Source of the DNA: an uncultured Brevinema sp.
GTDB lineage: Bacteria > Spirochaetota > Brevinematia > Brevinematales > Brevinemataceae
Assembly: GCA_947036575.1 (NCBI GenBank)
Contig: CAMQSH010000147.1
Span: 1-5,025 of the forward strand
Length of the DNA stretch: 5,025 bases
Direction of reading: 5' to 3'
Below are positions 1 to 5,025 of this stretch, piece by piece. A model generated the notes under the pieces. That model did no database searches and was not told the origin of the DNA. It was given only the letters and a program-made list of their open reading frames with translations. The stretch's first letter is position 1. Each line of letters begins with the position of its first letter. The position numbers were made by a program, and so were the translations under genes.

Positions 1-697
1 TAATTTTGGCAGTTATAGAAAATCCATAACCTCGAGATTTATATTGTTGAGGAATTTTAGCTGTAAGATTTGGGAATGATAAAGTTTTTCTAGGGGTTCC
101 AGACCACTGTGCATCAGCAAGAGCATCAGTAGATGATTTCTTTTGAGTTTTTTTATTTAATACATCATCTAATTTATCACTGATTTCTTTTGTTTTATCT
201 ACAGTTGGAATTTTAGGGGTAACAGGAGTCGCTTGTTGAACAGGAGTAGGAGAGGTTTGGGTTTTAGGCTTTGGTTGTTGAACAGGAGTAGTCTGAGAAA
301 CTACAGGCGCTACAGATTTTGGTTGTTGAACAGGAGTAGGAGTAGTCTGAGTTACTTTAGGTGCTATAGGTTTAGGCTGTTGAACAGGAGTAGGAGGATT
401 TTGGGTAACTTTAGGTGTTACAAGTTTGGGCTGTTGAATAGGTGACGGAGCCTTTTTAGCTACTTTTGGAGTAATGGGTTTAGGCTGTTGAGTAGGAATA
501 ATATCTTTTATTTTTGGAAGTGCCGAAGATTGACTTGATTTTATACCACCGATTTGGATTGAAATTTGAGTTTGTTTTTCTTCGATAAATTTTGGAGAAA
601 AAATAGTAAAAATTCCTAAGCCTATAATATGAATACCTAAAGAAAAAAGAAGAAATAATGATAATGGAGAATATTGTTGAGGACGAGGAAATGTCAC
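1..697 (-). CDS. TonB-like energy transducer, C-terminus cut by window edge
   Basis: This is probably the periplasm-spanning protein that carries proton-motive energy from an ExbB/ExbD motor in the inner membrane to outer-membrane receptors. The 232 visible codons show a short cytoplasmic N-terminus, one membrane segment (about residues 11-34), and a proline/lysine/glutamine-rich spanner (about 68-163) built from tandem repeats. A charged linker follows (165-190), then the start of a TonB-C-type domain (about 194 on, with W198-S-G-T-P-R and the P-x-x-Y-x-x-x-G-Y-G pattern). It starts at GTG 697-695: AGGAG lies 5 nt upstream, and there is no Met codon anywhere in the visible frame. It begins 8 nt after the exbD stop, so the two are almost certainly co-transcribed. 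The C-terminus, including most of the receptor-contact domain, lies outside the window. A TolA-like partner of a TolR is the alternative; the proline-rich spanner favours TonB. Confidence 0.8.
   Translation of the reverse strand, partial: MTFPRPQQYSPLSLFLLFSLGIHIIGLGIFTIFSPKFIEEKQTQISIQIGGIKSSQSSALPKIKDIIPTQQPKPITPKVAKKAPSPIQQPKLVTPKVTQNPPTPVQQPKPIAPKVTQTTPTPVQQPKSVAPVVSQTTPVQQPKPKTQTSPTPVQQATPVTPKIPTVDKTKEISDKLDDVLNKKTQKKSSTDALADAQWSGTPRKTLSFPNLTAKIPQQYKSRGYGFSITAKI
233..493 (-). repeat. In-frame tandem repeats (54-bp unit) in the TonB-like spanner
   Basis: On the plus strand the word TGTTG begins at 234, 276, 324, 378, 432 and 486, most often within TGTTGAACAGGAGTAG. Spacings are 42, 48, 54, 54 and 54 bp, all multiples of three. 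Read on the coding (minus) strand the unit is 18 residues, of the form VQQPKPxxPKVxQxxPTP. It occurs three times at full length (residues 69-86, 87-104, 105-122), then as 16- and 14-residue versions and a final partial copy at 153. The array gives a rigid extended segment typical of TonB spanners. The near-identical DNA at copy joints suggests expansion by recombination or slippage. Confidence 0.88.
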
Positions 698-702
698 GAT
701 AG

Positions 703-707
703 CTCCT
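703..707 (-). promoter_or_regulatory. Ribosome binding site setting the GTG start of the TonB-like gene
   Basis: AGGAG on the minus strand sits 5 nt before GTG (697-695) and overlaps the last two bases of the exbD stop codon TAG (708-706). Ribosomes ending exbD are therefore positioned over the initiation site, which suggests translational coupling. It decides the start, because the frame has no ATG. Confidence 0.7.
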
Positions 708-1113
708 ATTTTTTTAGTATAGTAGCAAGACTAAGTTTGTTGAGACCAGCACCACGTGCTTGATCCATAATTTCAATTAAATCCCCATAAGAGATCCCCT
801 CATCTCCTTGTATAATAAGAGTGGTATTGGGGTCTTTTTGAGCTAATTCTTGTAATTTTTGAGGGAGCTCTGCAAGTGTTATTTGTTGTTCATTCCATGT
901 AATAGAACCATTTTTGTAAAGGGTGATGGTATTTTGTTGATCTTGAATACTATCAGAAGTTTTTGCTTCTGGTAGATCAACATTAAGAGAGGATGTTTGA
1001 ATAAATGTAGAAGTAATCATAAAAAATGTTAATAATTGGAAAACAATATCAATCATAGGTGTCATACTTATATCAGCAGATATAGTATGTTTTTTTTTAT
1101 ATTTAGAGAACAT
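706..1113 (-). CDS. exbD: ExbD/TolR-family biopolymer transport protein
   Basis: This is an inner-membrane stator-type subunit that, with ExbB, uses the proton gradient to drive TonB (or, as TolR with TolQ, TolA). The 135 residues are a usual ExbD length. A basic cytoplasmic N-terminus (KYKKKH) precedes one membrane helix at about 20-40, opening with the family signature MTPMIDIVFQLLTFF. D22 is the conserved membrane aspartate that carries protons. The remainder is the small periplasmic domain, ending with the usual GDL-IMDQAR-AG-KLSLAT pattern. The ATG is supported by GAAGGA 6 nt upstream and by a promoter at 1146-1174. The TonB-like gene follows 8 nt downstream, which favours ExbD over TolR. 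No exbB is adjacent: the next gene upstream is an unrelated small secreted protein, so the ExbB partner must be encoded elsewhere or downstream of the TonB-like gene. Confidence 0.92.
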   Translation of the reverse strand: MFSKYKKKHTISADISMTPMIDIVFQLLTFFMITSTFIQTSSLNVDLPEAKTSDSIQDQQNTITLYKNGSITWNEQQITLAELPQKLQELAQKDPNTTLIIQGDEGISYGDLIEIMDQARGAGLNKLSLATILKK

Positions 1114-1122
1114 CCAAATTCC

Positions 1123-1164
1123 TTCAATTTTATTTATTATTATATATAATAAGGTAAAATTGAA
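1123..1164. promoter_or_regulatory. Long A+T-rich palindrome over the exbD promoter, candidate operator
   Basis: A perfect 10-bp inverted repeat (TTCAATTTTA at 1123-1132, TAAAATTGAA at 1155-1164) encloses a second perfect 7-bp inverted repeat (TTATTAT at 1134-1140, ATAATAA at 1146-1152) around the centre TATAT. The inner part covers the -10 element of the exbD promoter. The start site expected from that -10 lies inside the palindrome, so the RNA would lack one arm; this argues for a DNA-level operator rather than an RNA hairpin. The inner dyad resembles the A+T-rich dyads bound by Fur/PerR-type regulators, and iron control of TonB systems is common, but the base composition makes chance dyads likely. 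Confidence 0.35.
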
Positions 1165-1174
1165 TTTTTATCAA
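1146..1174 (-). promoter_or_regulatory. Sigma70-type promoter for exbD and the TonB-like gene
   Basis: On the minus strand TTGATA (1174-1169) is followed by a 17-bp spacer and TATTAT (1151-1146). Both boxes match the sigma70 consensus at five of six positions. Transcription would begin near 1139, leaving a leader of about 25 nt that includes the exbD ribosome binding site (GAAGGA, 1125-1120). It lets exbD and the TonB-like gene be expressed apart from the upstream small gene. Confidence 0.65.
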
Positions 1175-1215
1175 GAAATGGACTTGAGATTATTTTTGAG
1201 AGATAGAAATAACGA

Positions 1216-1710
1216 TCAATGTGTTACCTGAGATTGAATTATTTCGTATAATTGTGTGAGATTTTCATTTGTAGCTAAACACTCTTGTATTTCTTCAGAG
1301 TGAGAAATTCCATATTTAATATACTCTGTTTCAGGAATTCTAAGTGTTTTATAAAATTCTTCTCTTTTTTTATTCATATAAGTGTTAATTTGGTCATCAG
1401 TAGCATTTTTTTTCTGAGAAATATTATAGTAATTAGAACCTTGGGCTAGTGTGAAAAGAATAGATATTTGCAAGAATTTTTTAGGACTGTCAAGAAGAAT
1501 TTTATCACCTAGTTTGAAATCAATTAAATTAGCAATCATTTGATCTACTTCCTGAGAAGATAAGTTGAGGGTATCTGTATTTGAACTAGAAATATCATCT
1601 GTGAGTGTCGTAACAGATTTTTGGGATGTTAAATTTTCTAAAGTTAAAGGTGCTTTTTTTATACAAAAAGTAGTAGATAATAATAGCATAAAAATAATGA
1701 TGTAATACAT
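1216..1710 (-). CDS. Small secreted or lipoprotein-like protein, function unknown
   Basis: I do not recognise this 164-residue protein. A hydrophobic N-terminus (residues 2-15) ends at C16 in the context LSTTFC, which looks like a lipobox but has Phe at -1, where Ala, Gly or Ser is usual. The n-region also has no Lys or Arg. It is either a lipoprotein with a relaxed, spirochaete-like signal or an ordinary exported or anchored protein. The rest is polar: a Ser/Thr-rich stretch (about 28-52) suits a flexible tether, followed by predicted mostly helical segments (about 53-160) with no motif I can name. The start has AGGAG 6 nt upstream. It is oriented like exbD, 102 bp upstream of it, but the intervening promoter suggests it need not share that transcript. 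Codon use resembles its neighbours, supporting a real gene. Confidence 0.7.
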   Translation of the reverse strand: MYYIIIFMLLLSTTFCIKKAPLTLENLTSQKSVTTLTDDISSSNTDTLNLSSQEVDQMIANLIDFKLGDKILLDSPKKFLQISILFTLAQGSNYYNISQKKNATDDQINTYMNKKREEFYKTLRIPETEYIKYGISHSEEIQECLATNENLTQLYEIIQSQVTH

Positions 1711-1737
1711 AGTAAACTCCTATTAGATAACATTTAT

Positions 1738-1766
1738 AGTATAATGCATTTTTTATTTTAATACTA
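1738..1766 (-). promoter_or_regulatory. Weak candidate promoter for the small secreted protein gene
   Basis: On the minus strand a good -10 box, TATACT (1743-1738), lies 27 bp before the ATG, but the hexamer 17 bp upstream (TAGTAT, 1766-1761) is a poor -35. An overlapping alternative is TTAAAA, 17 bp, TATAAA (1761-1733). The placement is reasonable for this gene, but such A+T-rich boxes arise easily by chance here. Confidence 0.3.
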
Positions 1767-1821
1767 GTGTTTTTTATTAAATAGTAGATAAAAATTATAA
1801 AAAACGTAATATTTGATAAAT

Positions 1822-1850
1822 TTGACAGTAATATAGATATCTGATATAAT
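1822..1850 (+). promoter_or_regulatory. Consensus promoter with extended -10 driving the RodZ-type gene
   Basis: TTGACA (1822-1827), a 17-bp spacer and TATAAT (1845-1850) match the sigma70 consensus perfectly, and TG at 1842-1843 adds an extended -10. The expected start is near 1857, giving a leader of about 43 nt that contains the ribosome binding site at 1890-1894. This predicts strong constitutive transcription unless a repressor acts. An ATG at 1867 lies only about 10 nt into the RNA and has no Shine-Dalgarno sequence, so the promoter helps exclude it as the start. Confidence 0.85.
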
Positions 1851-1889
1851 ATAAAATACATCATTAATGATAGTATATTTAATTATGAT

Positions 1890-1894
1890 GAGGA
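1890..1894 (+). promoter_or_regulatory. Ribosome binding site choosing ATG 1900 for the RodZ-type gene
   Basis: GAGGA lies 5 nt before ATG 1900-1902. The longer reading from ATG 1867 would add 11 residues with no ribosome binding site, and the HTH family normally begins a few residues before the first helix, as it does from 1900. Confidence 0.7.
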
Positions 1895-1899
1895 TACAT

Positions 1900-3009
1900 A
1901 TGGAATACCCAACAATTTCCCTTGGTCAATATTTGAGGAATGAAAGAGAAAAAAGAGGTTTGTCTATTGATGAGGCTGCTTTAGAAACAAATATTGCAAA
2001 AAAATATATAGAAGCTTTAGAAAAAGATGAATATGGTTTTTTTCCTGCAGAAATGTATGTAACAGGGTTTTTGTCTTCTTATATTGAAATACTTGAATTA
2101 GACAAAGAGTTAGTACTTTCTATGTATAAAAGAGCTATTAGTAAAGAAAAAGAAGCTCCTTTAGAAGTTTTTTATGATTTGCATACCACCAATCGAGGTG
2201 TCAGAAAAAATGGCAGATGGATTGTTTTAAGTATCCCTATATTATTAATATTTGCAGTAATAGCTTTTATTAATACGAGATCTGGATCAGTATCTTCACA
2301 ACAAGAAAGTATGCAAATTTCCGATTATAGTGCTAGAAAAAATTCTATAATTACTAATGTATCTCTATTAGAATTAGAACAAAATAATCAATTTTCTATA
2401 GGTACGGAAGATACAATAGTTCTTCTTGATGAAGAAACAGAAGTGGTAGCAATAGAATTTTTGGGTGTTGTTCAGAGAAATAAACAAATCAAATTTAATA
2501 TTGGGCAAAATCAATATGTTTATAAAAAAGGTGATGTGTTAAATACAGATATTAGTGGGAATGGAATTAATGATCTTTCTTTAGAGATTATCTCTGTTAC
2601 AGAGAAAAATGTTGAATTAGTAATCATTCTTAAAAAAGAAATTGCTCAAACAAGTTTTTTTGATACCACCCCTTATCTAAAATCTATTAGAAACACTGTA
2701 CCATTAGCTATTGTAAATAATAAAGATATATTTAATGCTACTATCAGTGCAACAAGACCTGTTTGGGTAGGGTATCAGGCTGATACAGCAGAAGAACAAC
2801 AAAAACTTTTAAATGCTGGTGATACTGTGAAATTCACTTTCATTGATGGTGCTAAGGTTTCTCTTGGTAATGCAGGAGTAGCAACAATTACCTTTTCAGA
2901 ATTTACTAATGTTATTCGTGGTGGTACTGTTGGAGAGACTTCTCAATCAATTTTTTATAAAAAAACAAGTGGCTCAGATACTACTTTATATCGATCTCAG
3001 CTTAAGTAA
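1900..3009 (+). CDS. rodZ: RodZ-type membrane protein with cytoplasmic HTH domain
   Basis: RodZ links the MreB actin-like filament to the membrane and the peptidoglycan elongation machinery. The 369 residues have the RodZ layout: a Cro/C1-type helix-turn-helix (about 7-75; LGQYLRNEREKRGLSIDEAA, then IAKKYIEALE), a basic juxtamembrane stretch (99-106), and one membrane helix (about 107-124). An extracytoplasmic part ends in a DUF4115-like beta domain (about 280-345, with PVWVGYQAD and VSLGNAG, GNAG at 323-326). Y53 and F57 align by eye with the aromatic residues of E. coli RodZ (F60, Y64) reported to contact MreB. Between membrane and C-terminal domain, about 165-255 is rich in alternating hydrophobic residues and looks like an extra folded beta region rather than the usual disordered linker. 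It has its own consensus promoter, and a hairpin terminator follows it. The HTH is more likely a protein-binding module than a DNA-binding one. Start chosen at 1900 by the ribosome binding site. Confidence 0.85.
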   Translation: MEYPTISLGQYLRNEREKRGLSIDEAALETNIAKKYIEALEKDEYGFFPAEMYVTGFLSSYIEILELDKELVLSMYKRAISKEKEAPLEVFYDLHTTNRGVRKNGRWIVLSIPILLIFAVIAFINTRSGSVSSQQESMQISDYSARKNSIITNVSLLELEQNNQFSIGTEDTIVLLDEETEVVAIEFLGVVQRNKQIKFNIGQNQYVYKKGDVLNTDISGNGINDLSLEIISVTEKNVELVIILKKEIAQTSFFDTTPYLKSIRNTVPLAIVNNKDIFNATISATRPVWVGYQADTAEEQQKLLNAGDTVKFTFIDGAKVSLGNAGVATITFSEFTNVIRGGTVGETSQSIFYKKTSGSDTTLYRSQLK

Positions 3010-3013
3010 TGTC

Positions 3014-3042
3014 TTGACTAATGTAATAAAATATAGTACACT
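3014..3042 (+). promoter_or_regulatory. Candidate promoter for rimO-pgsA
   Basis: TTGACT (3014-3019; five of six consensus) is 17 bp from TACACT (3037-3042; four of six, keeping the key first, second and last bases). The predicted start near 3049 lies inside the left arm of the terminator at 3043-3071. RNA begun here would lack most of that arm and escape termination, while readthrough RNA from the RodZ-type gene would form the hairpin. Confidence 0.45.
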
Positions 3043-3080
3043 AATACTCATACTATTTTGGTATGAGTATTTTTATTTTA
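3043..3080 (+). terminator. Rho-independent terminator after the RodZ-type gene
   Basis: A perfect 11-bp stem (AATACTCATAC at 3043-3053, GTATGAGTATT at 3061-3071) closes a 7-nt loop and is followed by the U-rich tail TTTATTTTA. It starts 34 nt after the RodZ-type stop codon and ends just before the rimO ribosome binding site (AGAAGGG, 3084-3090). The stem is A+T-rich, so termination may be partial. Confidence 0.75.
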
Positions 3081-3096
3081 AACAGAAGGGCAATTT

Positions 3097-4437
3097 ATGA
3101 AAATTTATTTTGATGCTTTAGGATGTCCCAAAGCTTTAGTTGATGCTGAAAAAATGTGTGCACATTTATTTGATAGTGGGGAACACCACGCTGTTTTTGA
3201 TCCTGAAGAAGCAGATGCTGTTATTGTAAATACTTGTGGATTTATTGAATCTGCAAAGCAAGAATCAATAAATGCTATTCTTGACCATGCTGAATTAAAA
3301 AGAAAAAAACCTGATTTAATTTTGGTGGTTTCTGGATGTATGGTGGCTCGTTATCATGAAGAATTAAAAGAAGAAATACCAGAAATCGACGCCTTTATTG
3401 GAGTAAAAGATCCTTCCAAAATCAAAGATATCTTTATTCAACGTAAAAACAAAGCAATGCTTGACCAAGGTGAGTATCAAGATACGACTCAGAGCAAAAG
3501 ATCTCTCTTATTTTCAGGTTTTAAACATGCTTGGATTAAAATAGGAGAAGGTTGTAATAGAGCTTGTGGATTTTGTGCTATCCCCCTTATGCGTGGAAAA
3601 CAAAGAAGTCGTGTTGAGCAAGATATTCTTGATGAAGCAAAAATGCTCCTTGATCAGGGTATTAGAGAATTAATCGTAATTACTCAAGATCCTGTGAATT
3701 ATGGTGTAGATCTTAATAATACAAGATCACTTATTCCTTTATTACAAAAATTAGAGACAATAGGATTTGATTGGATTCGTGTGCAATACCTTTTTCCAGA
3801 TCCTATGTTGATAGAGTTAGCAGAATTATATAAAAATTCGTCTGTTTTTTGTAATTATATAGATGTTCCTTTACAACATATTTCAGGTGATATCTTGAAA
3901 TCAATGAAAAGACCTGGAGATTTTGATTCAATGGCAAAATTATTTGCTGATATAAGAACGGCTAATCCTGAGATTGCATTACGTACTTCTTTTATTGCTG
4001 GATATCCTGGCGAAAAAGATACAGATGCTAATCAAATTTCAGAATTCCTTAGAGAAGTTCAAGCTGATAGAGTAGGATTTTTTACTTATTCTCATGAAGA
4101 AGATACCAGTTCTTATACTATGGAAAACCAAGTGCCAAAAGCTGTTGCTCAAGATAGAGTTACACAATGGGCAGCTATTCAACAACAAATTTCTACAGAA
4201 AGACTAAGACGCTTAGTAGGGAAGAATTTGATTTGTATTGGCGAAGGTATTTCCGAAGAAGAAAATGGAGAACGAGTAATGATTATGCGTTCGGAATTTG
4301 ATGCTCCAGAAATTGATGGAACAGTACGTGTTAAAGTTCCCAAAAATATAGAAATAGAATTATTAGAAATGGCAGAAGTGACAATTATTGATTCTGATGA
4401 CCATGATTTAGATGCTATTTTCGTAAGAGAGATTTAA
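3097..4437 (+). CDS. rimO: Ribosomal protein S12 methylthiotransferase RimO
   Basis: This radical-SAM enzyme adds a methylthio group to the beta carbon of a conserved aspartate in ribosomal protein S12, using S-adenosylmethionine and two 4Fe-4S clusters. The 446 residues are the normal family length. The N-terminal MTTase domain supplies C10 (in LGCPKALVDAEKM), C47 (NTCGFIESA) and C81 (SGC) for the auxiliary cluster. The radical-SAM core has C153, C157 and C160 in CNRACGFC. A TRAM domain occupies about 374-446. The GCPK-VDAE start and APEIDG (403-408) mark RimO rather than the tRNA enzymes MiaB or MtaB. Two positions differ from the pattern I know: QDP at 197-199 where QDT is usual, and GYPGEK (302-307) where GFPGET is usual. 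ATG 3097 follows AGAAGGG by 6 nt. pgsA begins one base after its stop, so the two probably form an operon. Confidence 0.95.
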   Translation: MKIYFDALGCPKALVDAEKMCAHLFDSGEHHAVFDPEEADAVIVNTCGFIESAKQESINAILDHAELKRKKPDLILVVSGCMVARYHEELKEEIPEIDAFIGVKDPSKIKDIFIQRKNKAMLDQGEYQDTTQSKRSLLFSGFKHAWIKIGEGCNRACGFCAIPLMRGKQRSRVEQDILDEAKMLLDQGIRELIVITQDPVNYGVDLNNTRSLIPLLQKLETIGFDWIRVQYLFPDPMLIELAELYKNSSVFCNYIDVPLQHISGDILKSMKRPGDFDSMAKLFADIRTANPEIALRTSFIAGYPGEKDTDANQISEFLREVQADRVGFFTYSHEEDTSSYTMENQVPKAVAQDRVTQWAAIQQQISTERLRRLVGKNLICIGEGISEEENGERVMIMRSEFDAPEIDGTVRVKVPKNIEIELLEMAEVTIIDSDDHDLDAIFVREI

Positions 4438-4438
4438 A

Positions 4439-5025
4439 ATGCCACCATTTATATTAAATGTCCCGAATACCATTACTATCCTTAGAATGATGATGATCCC
4501 TTTAGCGTGTCTGCCCTTGTTGCCTATCTTTGGAGAACACACTTTTAATACGCTACTAATAACTAGTATTTTTTTCATTCTTGCTTCTTGCACGGATTTT
4601 TTAGATGGATATTTTGCCCGTAAGCTCAATCAAATGACGGAGTGGGGGGCTTATACGGATCCTCTCATTGATAAATTTTTGGTGTGGGGTTTATATCTCG
4701 TTTTTATTTTTATCCCTGATCTAAAAATTCCAATATGGACTTTTGTTATCATTATATTAAGAGATTTTGCAGTAACGCAGATGAGAAACTATGCTTTACA
4801 ACATAATATTTATTTTAAAACAAGCTTTCTAGCAAAAGTCAAAACAGCAAGTCAAATGATAGTGGGTGGGCTGGTATTACTATTTTTGTTAAGAACCTAC
4901 TATTTAAATAGTATTGCTGATATTCCTCAAGCAAACTACCTCACTTATTGGCAGGATAATTATTATTTGGATAATCTTCCCTCTTTTTTAGTGATGGCAG
5001 TAGCAATTTTTACTGGGATCACAGG
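4439..5025 (+). CDS. pgsA: CDP-diacylglycerol--glycerol-3-phosphate 3-phosphatidyltransferase, C-terminus cut by window edge
   Basis: This membrane enzyme joins CDP-diacylglycerol and glycerol 3-phosphate to give phosphatidylglycerophosphate and CMP, the committed step to phosphatidylglycerol and cardiolipin. The 195 visible codons carry the complete CDP-alcohol phosphotransferase signature: D53, D56-G57-x-x-A60-R61, eight residues, G70, three, D74, three, D78. These aspartates bind the catalytic metals. NVPNTITILR at 7-16 is the N-terminal hallmark of PgsA and argues against phosphatidylserine synthase. RD (108-109), R116 and KVKTASQ (133-139) match further PgsA positions, with Ala where GK-KT-Q usually has Gly. 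Membrane helices are visible at about 18-31, 38-51, 80-93, 99-109, 138-151 and 182-195. A polar stretch at 152-180 looks like an insertion before the last helix. ATG 4439 lies one base after the rimO stop, with a weak AAGAGAG 7 nt upstream, consistent with translational coupling. The end is outside the window. Confidence 0.93.
   Translation, partial: MPPFILNVPNTITILRMMMIPLACLPLLPIFGEHTFNTLLITSIFFILASCTDFLDGYFARKLNQMTEWGAYTDPLIDKFLVWGLYLVFIFIPDLKIPIWTFVIIILRDFAVTQMRNYALQHNIYFKTSFLAKVKTASQMIVGGLVLLFLLRTYYLNSIADIPQANYLTYWQDNYYLDNLPSFLVMAVAIFTGIT

Noticed and set aside
233..445. Plus-strand open frame encoding an Arg/Leu/Asn-rich repetitive peptide
   Set aside because: It is the antisense reading of the TonB-like spanner repeats. 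Its periodicity comes from the 54-bp units, and it lacks a ribosome binding site.
1169..1191. Short inverted repeat TCAAG/CTTGA on the minus strand as a terminator for the small secreted protein gene
   Set aside because: The stem is only 5 bp, overlaps the exbD promoter -35, and is followed by A rather than a T run on the coding strand.
1757..1781. Inverted repeat TTTAATA/TATTAAA in the divergent intergenic region
   Set aside because: A 7-bp all-A/T dyad with an 11-nt loop is expected by chance in this composition and does not coincide with the strong promoter.
1595..1864. Minus-strand open frame of 89 codons, rich in Ile, Tyr and Phe
   Set aside because: It overlaps the better-supported secreted protein in another frame and crosses the divergent promoter region. 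Its composition is what A+T-rich noncoding DNA gives by chance.
1867..1899. Upstream ATG at 1867 as the RodZ-type start
   Set aside because: It lacks a ribosome binding site and lies about 10 nt from the predicted transcript start, whereas ATG 1900 has GAGGA at 5 nt.
1900..2130. HTH domain read as a DNA-binding phage-type repressor
   Set aside because: The membrane helix and the C-terminal GNAG-containing domain identify the RodZ architecture. No phage genes lie nearby.
2909..3100. Plus-strand hydrophobic 63-codon frame whose stop overlaps the rimO ATG
   Set aside because: It starts out of frame inside the RodZ-type gene and runs through the terminator. It has no convincing ribosome binding site, and the ATGA overlap looks accidental.
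4408..4629. Minus-strand 73-codon frame
   Set aside because: It is antisense to the end of rimO and to the PgsA catalytic motif, which are far better supported.

Overview
This 5 kb window is A+T-rich bacterial chromosome with ordinary housekeeping and envelope genes. I see no mobile element, CRISPR array, tRNA or rRNA. The gene set (ExbD and a TonB-like protein, so an envelope with a periplasm; a RodZ-type cytoskeletal anchor; RimO followed directly by PgsA), the low G+C and the loosely built lipoprotein-like signal peptide would fit a low-GC spirochaete. That assignment is inference from gene content, not a sequence match.

Left part, minus strand (1-1710). Reading leftward, a small secreted or lipoprotein-like protein of unknown function (1216-1710) is followed by a 102-bp gap. 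The gap holds a good sigma70-type promoter overlapped by a long A+T-rich palindrome. Then come exbD (706-1113) and a TonB-like energy transducer (start 697, running off the window at base 1). The TonB-like gene starts at GTG, has no Met codon in the visible part, and its Shine-Dalgarno sequence overlaps the exbD stop region. Its proline-rich spanner is encoded by tandem 54-bp repeats. No exbB lies upstream of exbD within the window.

Middle (1711-1899) is a divergent intergenic region. It carries a perfect-consensus promoter (TTGACA, 17 bp, TATAAT, plus an extended -10 TG) firing rightward, and a weaker candidate firing leftward.

Right part, plus strand (1900-5025). A RodZ-type protein (HTH, one membrane span, extracytoplasmic C-terminal domain) ends at 3009. 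It is followed by a compact 87-bp gap in which a candidate promoter and a rho-independent terminator overlap. Then come rimO (ribosomal protein S12 methylthiotransferase, 3097-4437) and, after a single base, pgsA (phosphatidylglycerophosphate synthase), which runs off the right edge.

Functionally, the window pairs outer-membrane energy transduction (ExbD/TonB) with cell shape (RodZ), ribosome modification (RimO) and anionic phospholipid synthesis (PgsA). I did not find a clearly novel system. The points most worth a second look are the repeat array in the TonB-like gene, the palindrome over the exbD promoter, the promoter/terminator overlap before rimO, and the unassigned secreted protein.
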